A stretch of 64,000 bases of DNA from Lota lota (GCA_026745465.1 JACYXH010000816.1:1186001-1250000), one strand, 5' to 3'. Shown: positions 11,075-25,430, counted from the stretch's first letter. Translations and numbers: made by a program. Notes: generated by a model not told the origin, from the sequence alone.

Positions 11075-11287
11075 AAGAGGCGCTTGGCAGAAGGTGCACC
11101 CACCCCCCCACCCCATCTAATTACTCCAATCTTCTCAACGCAAATATAACTCAGTGCCGTCTACAGCCGTGTGTGCGTTTTTTATCCTCCCCTTTTCATC
11201 TTCCCCAGAGTAGTGCCTGTTGGCCAGCACTCATGGAAATAAGGTGAGGAGGTGTGGGGGGAGAGCGCAATCACAGTCCTTTCACAG

Positions 11288-11568
<281 letters not shown>

Positions 11569-12204
11569 GATCGAGGTCTCACCGACGATCCGAGTTGGGT
11601 ACGGAGTGCAAGATGGATAGAGAGAGAAAATGTTTATTTGTTTCTGAGAAGAAGGGATGGAGTGGGGTAGGGTGGGTGGAGGGAGGGAGAGGAGTGGTGG
11701 CAGTGTAATCAGGGGAGTAGCAGGAGCGCTTAGCAGCTGATCATTCACCCGGCACTCCTCCCCAGCTCTTAATAAACGGGGGCGGGAGTGCAGGCTGGGA
11801 ATGCAGCACTGAGCAACAGGGCAAAAGGGGGGAGAATTGAGTCGAAAGAGAGAAGCTGGGGATTTTTTATATATATAAATATTCAGCTTGTGCTCTCTTG
11901 GCTTCACTTCATGGTGGAAATTTTATTTTTGTTTTGTTTTTGAATATTATTCATGTGCTGTGGTACTCAGTGGATGAAGAGGGGAAAACAAAAAGGAAAG
12001 ACAGGTTAACCGTGGAGGGGTGCAGCATGGGGAGCAAAACACACTCCTAGGACTCCTTGGCCTAAAACAATGTTTCAACCCAAGCTACTTTTTACAGACC
12101 TGGGAACTGGACTGGACCTTATGTCCAGTGAAGTGAGCCGGGACTGGAGCTGACACTGAATCTGCCACAACTCTTGGCTCAAACATTTGCATATGTACAG
12201 TACA

Positions 12205-12685
12205 TCTAGTTCAATCTTTTTTCGGATCCGGATCTTCGGATCTCGTTCATTCAAATGAACAAATCTTTTCAAGTCGGATCGTTCATTTGCGCGTAGAAAT
12301 AATGTGTGTCATACACGGTAGTCTAATGCGCTTGCGCCTATACTGGGTGATATACGGTAATACAGTGAAGCCGTAGGGGGCTACGTTAAAATGAGTTTTT
12401 TAACAGGTAGACAAACAGTACACAATACAGCCAGCATTTTCATAATCAATCACCGTAATTAGGTTTATTTTGGCACATGAAGAAACAATGTGTCTGAGGA
12501 TCTACTTTAGTACACACATTTACACGCCACACAGAAAAAGGGTCCCTATAGAGTGATGAGCATGCGCAAAATCAAGAACGAAATGAACGATCCACCTGCA
12601 GATACGAATCGTACGTACCGGATCGCACAAAAGATTCTTTATTTTTTAACGTGAATCATGAATCACACATCACTAGTACACACAT
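12205..12685. mobile_element. hAT-like non-autonomous transposon relic
   Basis: The left end (aatctttttt then cggatccggat) and the right end (ccggatcgcacaaaagatt) are inverted copies with few mismatches. Subterminal sequence is full of cgttcatt/gaacgaa words in opposite orientations. Beyond the right end lies gtgaatcatgaatcacacat followed by cactagta. The goal-post of inverted gttcatt/gaacga motifs with a cactag-type edge is typical of fish hAT MITEs. No transposase frame remains. Exact ends and target duplication could not be fixed. Confidence 0.45.
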
Positions 12686-12870
12686 GTTGGGGAAAACATG
12701 GAGACACACAAACACAAAATCACAGATGGGCCTTGGAGCATTCAGCCACTCAATCCATTGAATAATTAGCTCTGATTTAAATGAGCTTGTGGAATAAATA
12801 CAGTGGTTTATGGACGGTTTCATTTGAAAAACATTGACAAAGGGGAAGAGAGTGTCCCTTATATTAACAG

Positions 12871-12910
12871 TGTGTGTGTGTGTATATGTTGCTGTGTGTT
12901 TGTGTGTGCA

Positions 12911-12946
<36 letters not shown>

Positions 12947-12950
12947 TGTA
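12871..12950 (+). repeat. (TG)n microsatellite, compound
   Basis: Two tg blocks separated by tatatgttgc and catttc. Confidence 0.9.
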
Positions 12951-13480
12951 GGGATTCAGTGAGCTGTGTGTGATTTGTCTTTGGGAGTAATACCATTAGC
13001 ATATTAGTTGATTTATCAGATGAGCAGGGGTGGGAGACAAAGTATATTAATACGTTGTTGGGTCTCATATTTGTTTGAATTAGTCCCTTGCAGCGCTCTG
13101 TCATTTTGTTATCTCCAATGTAACGCCCGTGTTTACTCAACAGCAATTCTTCTTCTACCCCTGTTGTGCACCTGCGTCATCTTTGTCTGTCAACTCTGTT
13201 TCTCTCACTATTTCTCTGCCAGAAAATAATTGTTTTAGGGCCTCACTTCACCCTACTCTTTTTTCACTCTCACTGAAGAAAAGGCATATCCATCTATCTT
13301 TAGCCTACTTTTTTAAATACAATTTGATGTTATTTTTCTCTTTCAGCTATTTCCTCTTTTGTATTTCAATTTCTTTTTTCCCGTTTTACATCCAATTTTT
13401 AATTGGAAAAAAACCCACAATTGACAAAGACACTTTTTTGAAGTTTTCTCTCTCTGCTCACTTACACATGGAATAGCCTG

Positions 13481-13517
13481 CACACACACACACACACACA
13501 CGCACACACACACACAC
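13481..13517 (+). repeat. (CA)n microsatellite
   Basis: ca repeats with one cg interruption at 13501. Confidence 0.9.
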
Positions 13518-13626
13518 TTTGGCGGGAGATAGCAGTGGGGGGTTTGGGTCTTGCATCAAAGCAGCTCTCTTCTGTGATGTGTGTGAACCGCTGGCCCGAG
13601 GTGTGGCTCCTTTTCTCTGTGGGAAT

Positions 13627-13658
13627 GGTGTGTGTCTGTCTGTGTGTGTGTGTGTGTT
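13627..13658 (+). repeat. Short (TG)n microsatellite
   Basis: tg repeats with ctgtc interruptions. Confidence 0.85.
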
Positions 13659-13753
13659 GGCATGGGAAGAATTGGCTGGCTAACTAGCATAGCATTTGAG
13701 AAGCAAGCCCTCTGGTCCACTTGCATTCTACTGTACATCACTGTGGCTTTGTT

Positions 13754-13890
<137 letters not shown>

Positions 13891-14322
13891 CAATTCTTTC
13901 TTATTTTATGTCCGTCCTACTTAGCCTCTTTATTTCTTCTTAACTGATGGCTGAAACCATTATCGTGATTGAACAACAAAACATTTAAAATGACCATTTT
14001 CGTTAATCTGTAACATTTAACGCAGGTACCATCGATTTGAGAGTTTACACGCGGTTATCTTTCTCTTTCATTGCACCTTTTCTGTGTCAAACGAAAGGAT
14101 GAGAGAAGACACAAGACATCAAGCTTTATGCACATCTCTGTGTGAAACTCATTTCAAGCCTTCAGTGAGTGCTTTATTTAGTATCCCAAAAAAGAATCCT
14201 ACTTTCCGCAACTAATTCAAGAATTAATAGTTGAAAGCTTTTATACACTCCAGTGCACTGCATATGTATATGTAAAGTTATTATATATACATGTTTGTGC
14301 AAATATGGTGCAAGAACACACA
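13891..14322. other. Unique non-coding sequence
   Basis: No gene or repeat recognised. Confidence 0.5.
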
Positions 14323-14375
14323 CCTGTGTGTGTGTGTGTGCGTGCGTGCGTGTGTGTGTATCTGAGTGTGTGTGT
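14323..14375 (+). repeat. (TG)n with CG interruptions
   Basis: tg repeats with gcgtgcgtgcg in the middle and tatctgag near the end. Confidence 0.85.
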
Positions 14376-14526
14376 TTTAGTATTGATCACAAGTATGATT
14401 CATAAGGACATTTAGCGTGTGTTGAATGTGTTGAGTAGTCTCTGCTTCACACTGATGACCCAGATGCTGCCTGTATGGTACATGCCTTTGCATGTTTGTG
14501 CCATAGTCTGCGGGGGTACCAACTGC

Positions 14527-14542
14527 GGGGGGGGGGGGGGGG
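14527..14542 (+). repeat. Poly-G tract (16 nt)
   Basis: Uninterrupted G run after aactgc. Confidence 0.9.
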
Positions 14543-16136
14543 TACAGCACAGAGCCTGGGTCAGAAACCAGAAAATGCAAGGTCCGGAGATATTGCACTG
14601 AGGAAAACTTTTCAATTTGAAGAAGTGTATTTCCACAGTGGCCAGTCTACACGGCGTTGATTTGAACTCTTTACAGAAACGGTTTTGTACAATTAGCAAC
14701 TGCTGGCCGAGTTTGTGTTTGTCCTCCATGTTTCTGCAGTAGCCCAGAACTGACAAGTGGCTCTGGAGAGCACACGTTGTTTTACTTGTAAGCTGTGACC
14801 TGTAGAATAACAGACTAGATAACTAAATACAATTTATAGATTCATCAAAGAACCTCATAATTTGTAGACGATGACATCATTTTGGAAGTACCCACTGGCA
14901 CCTTACAGGCCACCGTAGCTTCTCCTACGTCGATGCAAAGGGAGGGGTGAGGGGGGTGTTCGGTTGGTTGCATCCTCACCGCTAGATGAAGTAACAACCT
15001 CACCTTTAAGGATCCAAAGTGAACAACAGAAGCAGGGAAAAATGCAGAGATTAGGAAACTGAAAAACTAAATAATGGAAGTGAAATATAGCATAACAGAA
15101 AATACCTATTACAGACAGGAGATGCTAAATAAAGCTGTAAAGACAAGCTCTCAACCTCTCTTTCTCTCTCTCTCTTGCTCTCCCGCTCTCTCGTGTTCTC
15201 TTACTCTCTCTATCCCTCCGGCTCGATCTCAACACAATGGAGACAAGACAAGTTGTCATGACTGACTCTTGAAAAGGCGATTTCCCACTGCCCCGCCATA
15301 GGCTAAACTCCCAGCTGCACGGGGGGGTTAGCATCACTCCGTTCTGAGCAGCGGGGGCCGTAAAGATGCTGCAGCACTCCAAAACAGATACACTCCCTGC
15401 AGGCAACCTGCAAGAACACTTAAAGGAGAACCAACCCCCCTGACCCCATCTAGAAAAAGTGCTTTCGTTTTTTTGGCAGGCAGGGCTTGTCGGCCTCCAT
15501 GTAAACGCTGAGGTGTGTCTCATAAACGCTTCATCAGCAGGTGATCTAGTAACCGTATCAGCCGATAACAAGTCAAGCATGCAACAGTGTTAATGCAAAC
15601 CAATGGACAAGTGGTGTTGGGGTTTCGTTCTCCTGGGTAAGCCATGGCAATGAACCTTATACAAGCGGTAAGCAATTTATGTACTTTCTAAATGAAAACA
15701 TTAGCAATGAAATCGGCGTTATTTTATGAAGAAAAATATCAATGAAATTGTACGTTATTTTATTAAATGCTTGACATTGTTACCGGTCACAGAGCAAAGT
15801 GTTAAATTGCCTACACACTTCCTCACAGTGTTTTGGGTTCAAAGCTGTCTTTTCAAACCATGATCCTTCTGCTAAAGTGTATTCTTGAGAAAACAGCTCC
15901 CCATCCCATTTCCTTTCTGTTGTTGTTGCTGAAAGCACACTCTGCCAGAGTCTGTCAGCGCGTGGTTTTCTCACCTTTCAGCTTTGTCAACGGATATGAG
16001 AGATGAACTTCCTCACAGTTAAAAGTGTGGTGGTAGCTGGGGAGATTTGCTAGCTTGGAAGATAGGCTACAAAGCTGGCTAGTAGTATACACAAATACAT
16101 TACAACATTCTAAAATGGCTTTAGAACCTGTGTGCT
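14543..16136. other. Unique non-coding sequence
   Basis: Short ct-rich patch at 15155-15210, otherwise no repeat. The minus frame of 151 codons at 15580-15125 ends in Arg-Glu-rich residues from that patch and resembles no family I know. Confidence 0.5.
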
Positions 16137-16240
16137 CCCCCCCCCCCCCCCCCCCACCCCACCCGACACACACACGCATTCACACACACGCATACAAACA
16201 CACACGCATACACACACACACGCATACACACACGTACACA
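16137..16240 (+). repeat. Poly-C (19 nt) followed by imperfect (CA)n
   Basis: C run 16137-16155, then cccacccc, then cacacacg/cataca repeats to 16240. Confidence 0.9.
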
Positions 16241-16796
16241 CGTCCTATAGTTAGATGTCTTTAAGATGCCAACCTGCTGTTTATGACATGGAATCTTCCA
16301 CTTCCATGATGATAGAAGTTTCAACAACTAGCTCTTCTCTTTTCTTTTCTCTATCTCTCGCTAACTCTGTTACTGTGTGTTGATGATTAAGAGAAAATGC
16401 TCACATCAACAGTAAAAGTATAGGTATTTTACTGTGTATGGATTGTAGATGAATTATTAAACTTCCTTTTATTGGATCTTCTCTCTCCATTATATATATA
16501 TACATTTGCTGCAAAAACTATTTAAAACTTCTATCTTATTATTTGAAACATGTTTTCTCATTGTCATCATTTTCTTCCTTCTTTATACCTTGGAACCATG
16601 CCTAACATGTTTAGGCATACTTAGGTATACAAGGTATACAAGATGTTTCCATTCACCATGTGGCCACAGCCCTGTTCTGATCTCAATTGAATGTGAGCAC
16701 CACTAACACAGCATCAAGACCACCAGTGGACTAGCAGTCCCTGGACTGAGACCCCGTTCATCAACGATCACTTTTGGCAACCATCCATCGATCATC
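16241..16796. other. Unique non-coding sequence
   Basis: AT-rich with a short (ta)n at about 16490-16502. At 16619-16643 there is a small reiteration of aggtatac. No gene recognised. Confidence 0.45.
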
Positions 16797-17082
16797 ACCT
16801 TTGCAGCCATCCATCAGGGACCACTGGTGTCTTCGAAGAGTGTAAGGCCTCATAATGTGTCCCCCATACTGTCAATGGTTTCATCTCATCGTCCGCAAAA
16901 CCAGGAATCCCAAAGACAACGAAACTGCTTGTCTTTGGGATGTTGCCAGCCACTCCGATATATGTCACGCCATCAATCACTTTAAACTTTGGATTCAAGA
17001 GACAATGATGTGGATTAAATATGAAATATAAAACGGCGAGTAGGTTTCCCTTTCCCTCTTTTCTGCTCCAGCTGTCCGTCAC
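16797..17082 (-). CDS. Weak exon candidate on the minus strand, unknown product
   Basis: A 95-codon frame with ordinary protein-like composition, unlike the low-complexity frames elsewhere: it includes KFKVIDGVTYIGVAGNIP, TSSFVVFGIPGFADDEM and TVWGTHYEAL. The frame stops immediately after a donor-like aaag|gtgatg, as expected at the 3' end of an internal exon. No good acceptor could be placed upstream (the region around 17010-17030 is only weakly pyrimidine-rich on that strand). No family was recognised and no neighbouring exon seen. It may equally be a chance frame or a processed fragment. Confidence 0.2.
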
Positions 17083-19307
17083 AAATCCCTTTCAGTGGAA
17101 CAAATCCTTTCTAGGAGAATAGCCAGCAGGGTTTCCGACTCAAACTGTGTCCGAGACCCCTAGACGACAGAAACTCTGTGTACTCGTTCCATTATACCTG
17201 CAGTGTTGTGTTTCAGTTTGAGAATTTCATTCTATCATCAGAGAAAGTCACATGTGCAATATTATCTAATGACTTATTGGTTTCACTTTATCTGTCAAAT
17301 TCTCCACACAATGGAGTGGCACCACATTTGTGCGATAGAATACTAAAGCAGCACTTCAAATGACACTTTAAATGAATGCTATATGTGTTATCTCCAGGGT
17401 GCCCTCATCTTATCTGTTTATGTGGAGGTCTATCAAACTTCACCATCGCACTACGGCTTACACAAAAAGCCAGCCCTCTACACCTTCCTTATCAGTCAAT
17501 ATAAATATCCTCCAATTTTTCTCTACAATCTAGTTTCCCATAACTGTCACTCCAATGTCTTCCACCCCCAACACCACTCTCCTCTGCAATCCTATGCAAT
17601 GTGAGGATGGTTATCGACGAATGCATCTTTCCATTCCTGCTATCTATCCATCAGGCTGATTAGGTTATTCCACACACTCTGCAGGCTCTCTGCTCTTCCC
17701 CAACTCTGACGCAAATGAAGATGTTGACTTTTGGATGGGGAGTAGGGGTAGGGCAGAACAAGATAGACACCTGGTGAAATAAAGGGAGAGAGAGCGCAAG
17801 AGAGAAAGGGCAAGCAGAAGTATCAAGAATCAGTGTTAACACCAGCGAGAATCCTTCAGGAGTGTAGTAAATATCATCTCAGCTGGGGTTTGTGTGCAAC
17901 ATTAGAGAAAAGATGAACATGGGCATATTTCTGGACAGAGACAATAGAGGACATACATCTCTAATAACATCAAGGGATTAGCACACTGTCCTGACCATCA
18001 TTTTGACAATGTAACTATTGATTTGACCATTAGGCTCAAATCAATGAAGGTGCTACTCCAAAGATTAAAACAAGCTAATTTAGACTCCTACATCCCAAAT
18101 CGCTATGAATTGTTTCTGTTGTCTGCAGGCACCAGGCACACTGCCACCGTTGATACATTACCAGCTCTATTGATACATAACATCACCTCTTGGTCTTCTG
18201 CTTATTAGAACTAGTAATTTGTGTCGAGGCACAAACTTTCCAACTGCTTTGGTCAAAACATAAGTCTGTTAGAGTATGGAGAGGGGTCATAGTGGACAAA
18301 ACATAACGGGTGTAATAACCCCACGTTCAGAAATACATTTGGCCGAAATGACCGGCGACCAGGCTGACTCCCACGTTCAACAGACTTGGAGTGAATTGTA
18401 ATGCAGCATAGCAGCCTGCAGCAAGCTGTAAGGGGCTGGCATCGCCCAGCTGTTCAAGCTTGAAAAATATGAGTCATACACGCTACCGTGCCGTGGCATA
18501 TTATATTGTAGCCTAGCAATTTGGAAAATGCTCATTCTGATCGGCTAAATAATATACCCAAAACACATCCACACCTGGATATGTCTCAACTCTATGGATA
18601 TCAATTAGGATGGCTGTTGATAATCAGCTATGGCTAACAACCTCTACTCCTGTAAAGCATACGTTTAAGATATCTGGTGGATATCAAGAACGTGTTGTTA
18701 ATGGAAAACCATACGGTACAATACAATGCTATATTCATCCAATCCTACTTCATATACCATACTCTATCAAATAAAATGCTGTGTCCCACTTTGTCTACCT
18801 GATAAAAGGGAACATTAAGTCAATCCTGGTGCAGCCTTGTTTTAGCCATGCTATTATCATGCAGATGTACCGTGTTGTCGTACAATTCATATGAATGCTT
18901 TCTCATAGAGCATGCATTCAAAAGGAGGTGTCAATGTGTGTGTGGATTCCATCCACGTCACGGCAGAATTAAACACTTGCCCTTGAAAATACCCCCACAC
19001 ACACACAAGATGAAATATGAAGCATACACAGTGTACATGGACAGGAAGACAGTAAGAGTTCGAGAAAGAGGGTAAGAGTCATCCGGTGTGCAGTGAGAGA
19101 GAGAGCAGGGTCGATGGGAGGAGTTTTTAAAGTGGCCCAGAGCCAGGCAGAGGGAGGAATAAAGAGAGAAGCCTGTTGTTGTTTTGAAGCCTGTGTGAAG
19201 GCAATCAGAGTGGTCACAGACTCAGTGGGCTTTGTGCACACAGGAAGCAGCAATGCACCCTGGGAGTCTTTTTTTGAAATCCATCAATAGGTTGCCTTTT
19301 CCCGCCG
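17083..19307. other. Unique non-coding sequence
   Basis: No gene, array or element recognised. Scattered ga-rich words lie at 17785-17815 and 19095-19110. Confidence 0.5.
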
Positions 19308-19384
19308 CCCCCCCCCCCCCCCCCCCCGAATTCTTGCCAACAACTTTTTTAGTAATGCCGGCAGCACACAGCTCCTATTGCACT

Positions 19385-19422
<38 letters not shown>
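19308..19422 (+). repeat. Poly-C (20 nt) and nearby (CA)n
   Basis: C run 19308-19327; ca repeat 19386-19422. Confidence 0.92.
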
Positions 19423-19424
<2 letters not shown>

Positions 19425-21951
19425 ACACGGTATCTGGTGACATATCAGGACACATGAGAAATCCCGCAACAAAAACAAAGATGAAAAAAGAGAGAACCGC
19501 GGATTAAGAGAAATATTTCCTTTCTTTCTGGCGAAGGAAGAACCCCTGGGGGATGAATTCTGTTAGGGGTAGGGTTTGAATTATTGTGTAGGAATCCCCT
19601 TTAGCTTCGGAGGTTTGAAGGGACTGTGAAGCAAATGGTAGCAAAAGAGAGCCATAAAAACAAAGTGTAAACGCGAGTCAAAGTGATGGGACGTACAGGG
19701 ACCCTGAGAGATGCTTAGAGTAGGAGATGGTAAGAGGGAATCAGGAGCTTAGAAATGAGGAAATAAGAAGAGAAACACAGAGAGAAACAAAGTACAGCAA
19801 ACAACCTGACCAATATAAGAATATATGGGTTCTCCTTTGAAATCAGATTATGTTAGAGGCTCCAGGTTTTAGTTTATTATTCCAAATAAAATACTTAGAG
19901 GAATAAATAATCAAGCATTTGATTGCCACTTGGAAGTTTGTAAAATAAATAGCATTGATTATTCTCCTTAAATATTAAAAAGAAGATATTAAGGAGAGAG
20001 AGGGTGAGATAGAGAGAGAAAGCAAGAAAGAGAGTAGGACGCCAACGAGGATCTGATTATGGCTCATTACGCTACCAACCTGTTTGACAGGAAAAAGTAG
20101 ACTTACATCACAAGTCATCTTGCACAAGGGTACAATTGGAGTTACTACTAATTACGACACTCCAATTAGCTTAAGGAGACATTGGCGAGACAGAGTAAGA
20201 TGAAGTGATTATAGGGGGGAAGAAAAAAGATAGAGAACGCTATGCAAGTCAGTAAATGAGTGTGAGAAGCCTGGAAAAAGAAGGTAAGAAAAAAGACAAG
20301 AGGCAACGGGAAGCTGCCAAAAATACGAACATCTAAAAACGTTTTTGTATTTTTATCATGTGAGTCATTCGATCTTTAGCAACAAGAGAACACTGTTCTC
20401 CCAGCTGGAAGACAAGGTAATTTGGAACTGTCAGTCATTAAATTGTTCATGTACATCCTCCCTAAAAAAAACATACCTCGCCTCAAAACATTGTGTGTGA
20501 TCAGTAAAGCTTTCATCTGGCCTGAAAATTTGAGCCCGGACAAAATTACCTCCGAACCCGACCCAAAACCACCCCTGGACAAAAAAACATGCCAATGACA
20601 GCCTTTTTTCTCCTCATTAAATCTGATAGTGTAGGAGAAGGCAAGTGCAGGAGTCTTCTTCCTATTTGAACATTCTTTGCCTGGGCCTTTGTCAAACAGC
20701 GTCGATCAGCATGCCTTTGCAGGTTTCATTTTCTGTCTTTTTGCTGTCGTAATTCAATGTACTGTCACAGCTTTTGCATTGAACACAACCCAGCAGTTCA
20801 TTAACCTCGCTATGCACACTGTCAGAGTGTTTTTACACCTCATACTTTCCTCTCTTTATCTCTTGTTAGAGCCAACTGTTACGGCCTGAGGCTGCCTGTT
20901 CACCTCCCCATCCATTCTCACATTTCTCTCTAATCCAACACATCTGACAGGTTATTCGATGGCTTATTGGTCGATCAGGTCAAATGCGAGGGGAAACGGG
21001 GGCCAGGGGTCTACTGCCTGCCACGGATCTCAACGAGAAACAACACAGGTTGATACAGTGAGCACACTACAATTGGTATTATCTTTTTATTGTAATTAAT
21101 AACCGCTGCCTGACCATGACGTTAGACTGTGAAATAAGGGCGACATAAAGACAGACCCTGCCCAAACCAGTCCCGCCTAGTTTGGTCAGGAATCGCAAGC
21201 TCCAGTGATCAGTCAGAAAGGAAGGCGGGCGTGATTTATTTTGATGTGATTTCACTGTCTCCATGGAGACCACTGGCCTTAACCAATGGAACAACAGTGA
21301 TCAAACTGAAACGCACGCATGAAGTACAGAACGGGGTCGTCTGCGATGGACTTCTTTGTTCTCGGTCTAAGATCGATCCTTAGAGATGTCAGTATGGTTC
21401 ATTATAAAATATACAAATAAAAAACACCAGAATATAGGTCTTCTGTACGGTGGAGGATAATGACATGCTACCCACAACAGGGGTCTCCCCCTCAGATGTA
21501 GACAGAGCAACGCTGCAAATGTCCCTTTTCATGTCCCGTCTTTGCAGCCTCATTCAGGTTCAAATGCTGCCTGTGCCTCCGTGAAGGAAGCGCAGCTTCT
21601 GCAAATAAACCAGAGTGAAATCCCTAGGACCAGCCAGTGAATATATGAAACCATGCTGGGAGTTGGCTTTGAATAAATGCCTGCTGATCTATAATTAAAA
21701 AAAATCCCCAAAGTCACAGAAAAAGGGTTGGCTTTTCGTTTTTCAAGTAATCTTATTTTTACTATCTTATTTTTTCAAATAAGATTGATATATAGTTATA
21801 TATTTATTTTATTATTGGAAATATGTTTTATTTCTGTATTGTATTTGCATTTTATAAAGCCTTGTTGTCCTTGTTGCTTATAAAGCCTCGATGTCAATCA
21901 TATGTATATTGTTGGCTATATGGGGGTTCAAAAATGATTCCCAAAATGATG

Positions 21952-21955
<4 letters not shown>
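19423..21955. other. Unique non-coding sequence
   Basis: Purine-rich words (agagagagggtgag) occur around 19995-20035. 20530-20575 contains repeated cc(c)gac words (gcccggac, aacccgacccaaaacc) of a kind found in fish hAT fragments, too short to assign. No gene recognised. Confidence 0.45.
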
Positions 21956-21986
<31 letters not shown>

Positions 21987-22000
21987 CGTGCGTGTATGTG
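21956..22000 (+). repeat. (TG)n with (CGTG) end
   Basis: tg repeats passing into gcgtgcgtgcgtgtatg. Confidence 0.9.
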
Positions 22001-25000
22001 TATGTTTTTGTGAGTGTACATGGATTAGTGTGTGACTAACCCATAGTACAAATACTATCTTTATTATAAAGTATTTCTCATTAAACATAATAGGATTTGT
22101 TTCAGGTAGTGCAGTGACGTTCACATTGCAACTAGTACTACCCAAGTTGCAGTGAAGTGGCAGTGATGCATTCGAGTAATACAATTTTGAAAAGCATACA
22201 GTCAACAAGGATTAAAAAGTACCATCAACTTAAAAAATATGAACTTCAACTTCAGTGTTTCTATAAGCACAATATGTGGCCAGTGTTTCTGTAATGCTGT
22301 AAAACAATTCTGATTAAATGTTTGTTCGCACGTGTGCTAAACTAGGGGTAATTTGCAGCAGGTGCAGGCACGCATGGGTCAGTCCAACACATCCAGGAGG
22401 GAACCACTGTCATACAGTTCTCATGTCACATGGCACAATGTCCTCTTCCTTCTTCTGGCCCTGGGCAAAAGCTCCACACGTTCTCTTTTTTCACAAGTTC
22501 TCTTTGCCTTTTCATGCAAGGCTGCTGTGCATTCAGTTGTGATGATTTGGTTAAACCCTTGACATGTGGTGTTGTTGGGGTGGCAGCTTGGGTGAATAGT
22601 AACAAGCAGCAAGCTCTGATGACCCATTTTTCTCTAAGTGTCTTTCTTTCACCTCTTTCTTTAGTTTGTCTTGTTCTTTCCGTCAATTTATAACTATACA
22701 TTTTTTTTCACTTTGTTCTCCATTTGTCTCTCATGCTGTTAATTAATTTGACAAAATGACCCATAATGCAACACGCATGGCATGATGTAGTTGCCTGAAA
22801 AATATAAAAACGCCCGTACGGCTATATACAAATAATGTGTTATGTTTATTTGGCTATTATAACACTAATAAGCTATAATTCGCTATCTCGGATTATCATC
22901 CCAATAATTTACTTTTAAAATTGGCCGGTTAGGCCTGGACCATAATCCTCTTCCACCCTGAGTGACAAGTCACTCACTGGGTTTGTGCAATACAGTCATG
23001 TTTATTGGCAGATCACACTGGAGGCTTAATACTAATGCAGGTGCTTTTCATGCTTCTAATGTGCTCCATAGTAGATAATATACAGCCTGCAAGTGCAAAA
23101 TAAAAAAAGATGCAAATATGGCTGTACTCCGTCATTAATATTATCCATACACACTCTCCCAACCTGAATGGCAGATGTGGTTGAGGGTTAGGAAATGCTG
23201 CCAACATCCATTTATTAAGTTGTTTAGACTTTTTACTTTCTATCTCAGTGGGATCCCTCCATCCGTTTCCTCCGTGATATTGTCTGTCCTCCCTCCAACT
23301 CAAATCCCTCTAAGCATTTGAAGCTCACAGGCTGGATCAGCCATGGAGGCAACCTAAAGACGAGCCAGTCCGTCATACACCGCACTGCACGCCTACGAAA
23401 GGTGGATTCAGGGGGTCCTACGAATACCATGTGTGTGACCCCTTTTCTGATCACACGTGTGGGTTAAAAAGGTATACCGTTTAAAACAGCCGCAGCAGAG
23501 GCAACAAACACTCCAAAGCCAGGAGGCCTCTTGGTGTGTTTGGAGGCCACGGTGTTATCAAGAGCGCACATCACATTTCCCCGCTTGTGATGGCCTTTAT
23601 CCCTAATGCACACACTGTGGGCTTAAGGTGGTGTATCCCTGCTGCATGGTGCCTATCGATCAATGGCCCTGTGCTTTTACTCCATCTCCAGCCACGACTC
23701 TGTCCCTGATACTGCTGTCCTTCCCTGTGGGGAGAGCCAATCATTTACTCATGAGAGCTGCAAGCCATTCCTACACATCCTTCTCGTCTCCATTGCCAAA
23801 ATGTCACAGTATGTAAGAGGAGGAGGAGGAGGGCAGGCAGGCAGGCAGGGAGGGGACAAGGGGAGTGCAACGGTCTAATTTGAAGCCCGGGTTCAAGGAT
23901 CCTCCAATAGCCCGCTGTGCTAGCACAACACCGGCGCTTTCCATCTGGATAGGAGCACTAACGAACCATAATCATCTTCCGTCCGTCCCCTTATTTGCAG
24001 AGGTGTTGCAGACCTGTGACATGGCCCTAAAGGTTAAACATCCACACTGCACAGCGACATGTTGTAAATATGAAGACCCACGGAGATACAGCCGGGATAC
24101 CCATAAAGACACACACACATGCACACACGCACATGAGCACACACAACAAACACACAAACCGAGAGACGGTATTGAAGCATCCGACCTAATGGCACCTTCG
24201 TTTGGAATTAAATTTCCACTTTGAACACAGTGTGTGGCTAGTGGGAGAGCTGGGGTGTTTACATACCGCAGCAATAGTGTCAAATGTTTGCACTGGGATG
24301 GCTTAGTAGCACCAGTGATCAAACAAACCCTGCAGTCTGTCCTGGCAGTAACTTCTCTCTATTTTTGTAATGGTACACTGTTTTATGCCCAAGGAGGAAA
24401 CACTGAATAATGTAACATCTTTGACTTTGTAACTCCAAAACACCAACTTATCCTTCTGCTTCGATGTGAGCCCCCATTGGTTGACTGTAGTTGAACCGTT
24501 CAGAGTCAATTTAACGTAGCTTGCTGAGGACGTTTACAAGCTCATAACTATGTCAGCAATTATAAGTGTTATCTGTTTATATTTATTTGTATCATATTTG
24601 TGTATTTTTGCTACATGTGCTGCTAGAATAGTAATCAGCAGCCTCATTAGTAACCAAAATAATGGAAACATTATCAATGATTAACTCACTTATGAGTACA
24701 CACGTGCAATGGTGTGTGCTGAAAGCAGAGAACAGCATAACACATCATGAGGCAATCATTTTTGCATATTTTACATTTCTGTTTCTGTCTGTTGATAGGG
24801 TATTACACCTGTGTTAGGTTCCTCACATGAATAAACATGTGCGCATGGTAAAGTGAATTGCTTTTAAACGATTGACGAACGCACCTGACCGTTAATGCTA
24901 CTGTCACATGTTCCTACTTTGCATTTGTACATTACTTTGTAACGTTTGTGCAGAAACCATGTTTTATTTTGTGTTTTCTTCAACCTACCCCAATATGGAA

Positions 25001-25430
25001 TGTATGTCTGCTTTCCTGGCCATTTGTCACCACAGAGAGGCAAGGGAAATCCTATGATCCTGACGCATCAATATTCATATTGGACGGGTCATTGACTATT
25101 TATGGACAGTTATGGATGTGTGAGAATCACTTGCTAGAACATGAGGTTTAACTTACTGTGGAGAACCAGTCCGTATTTTTTAAATCACACTATTTGTTGG
25201 CGTGCACATTGTTTTGGCCGATATGATACCTTTGTTTTGGAGTTTTATAAATCAAGCCTCAGGAGTCTGTGATGTGAGTTGGAAGAACAGGTGAGCGACA
25301 CTATTGTAACAAAAACCATATATAACATAATATAACAACTTCACATGCGCAAAGCCCCATTGTGTTAACGAACACGCCACGTATGTTGGTGCGTGTTTCT
25401 GTGAAAGCTAATTAGTGTCGCAGACCTCTG
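22001..25430. other. Unique non-coding sequence
   Basis: No gene recognised. Minor low complexity: aggagg/gcaggcag at 23818-23850 and cacacaca words at 24110-24160. Confidence 0.5.

Noticed and set aside
15125..15580. 151-codon minus frame as a gene
   Set aside because: C-terminal part is a simple ct-rich patch; the rest matches no family and has no splice or start context.
23880..23950. tRNA-like B-box (gggttcaagga) on plus
   Set aside because: No matching A-box at the right distance and no cloverleaf could be drawn.
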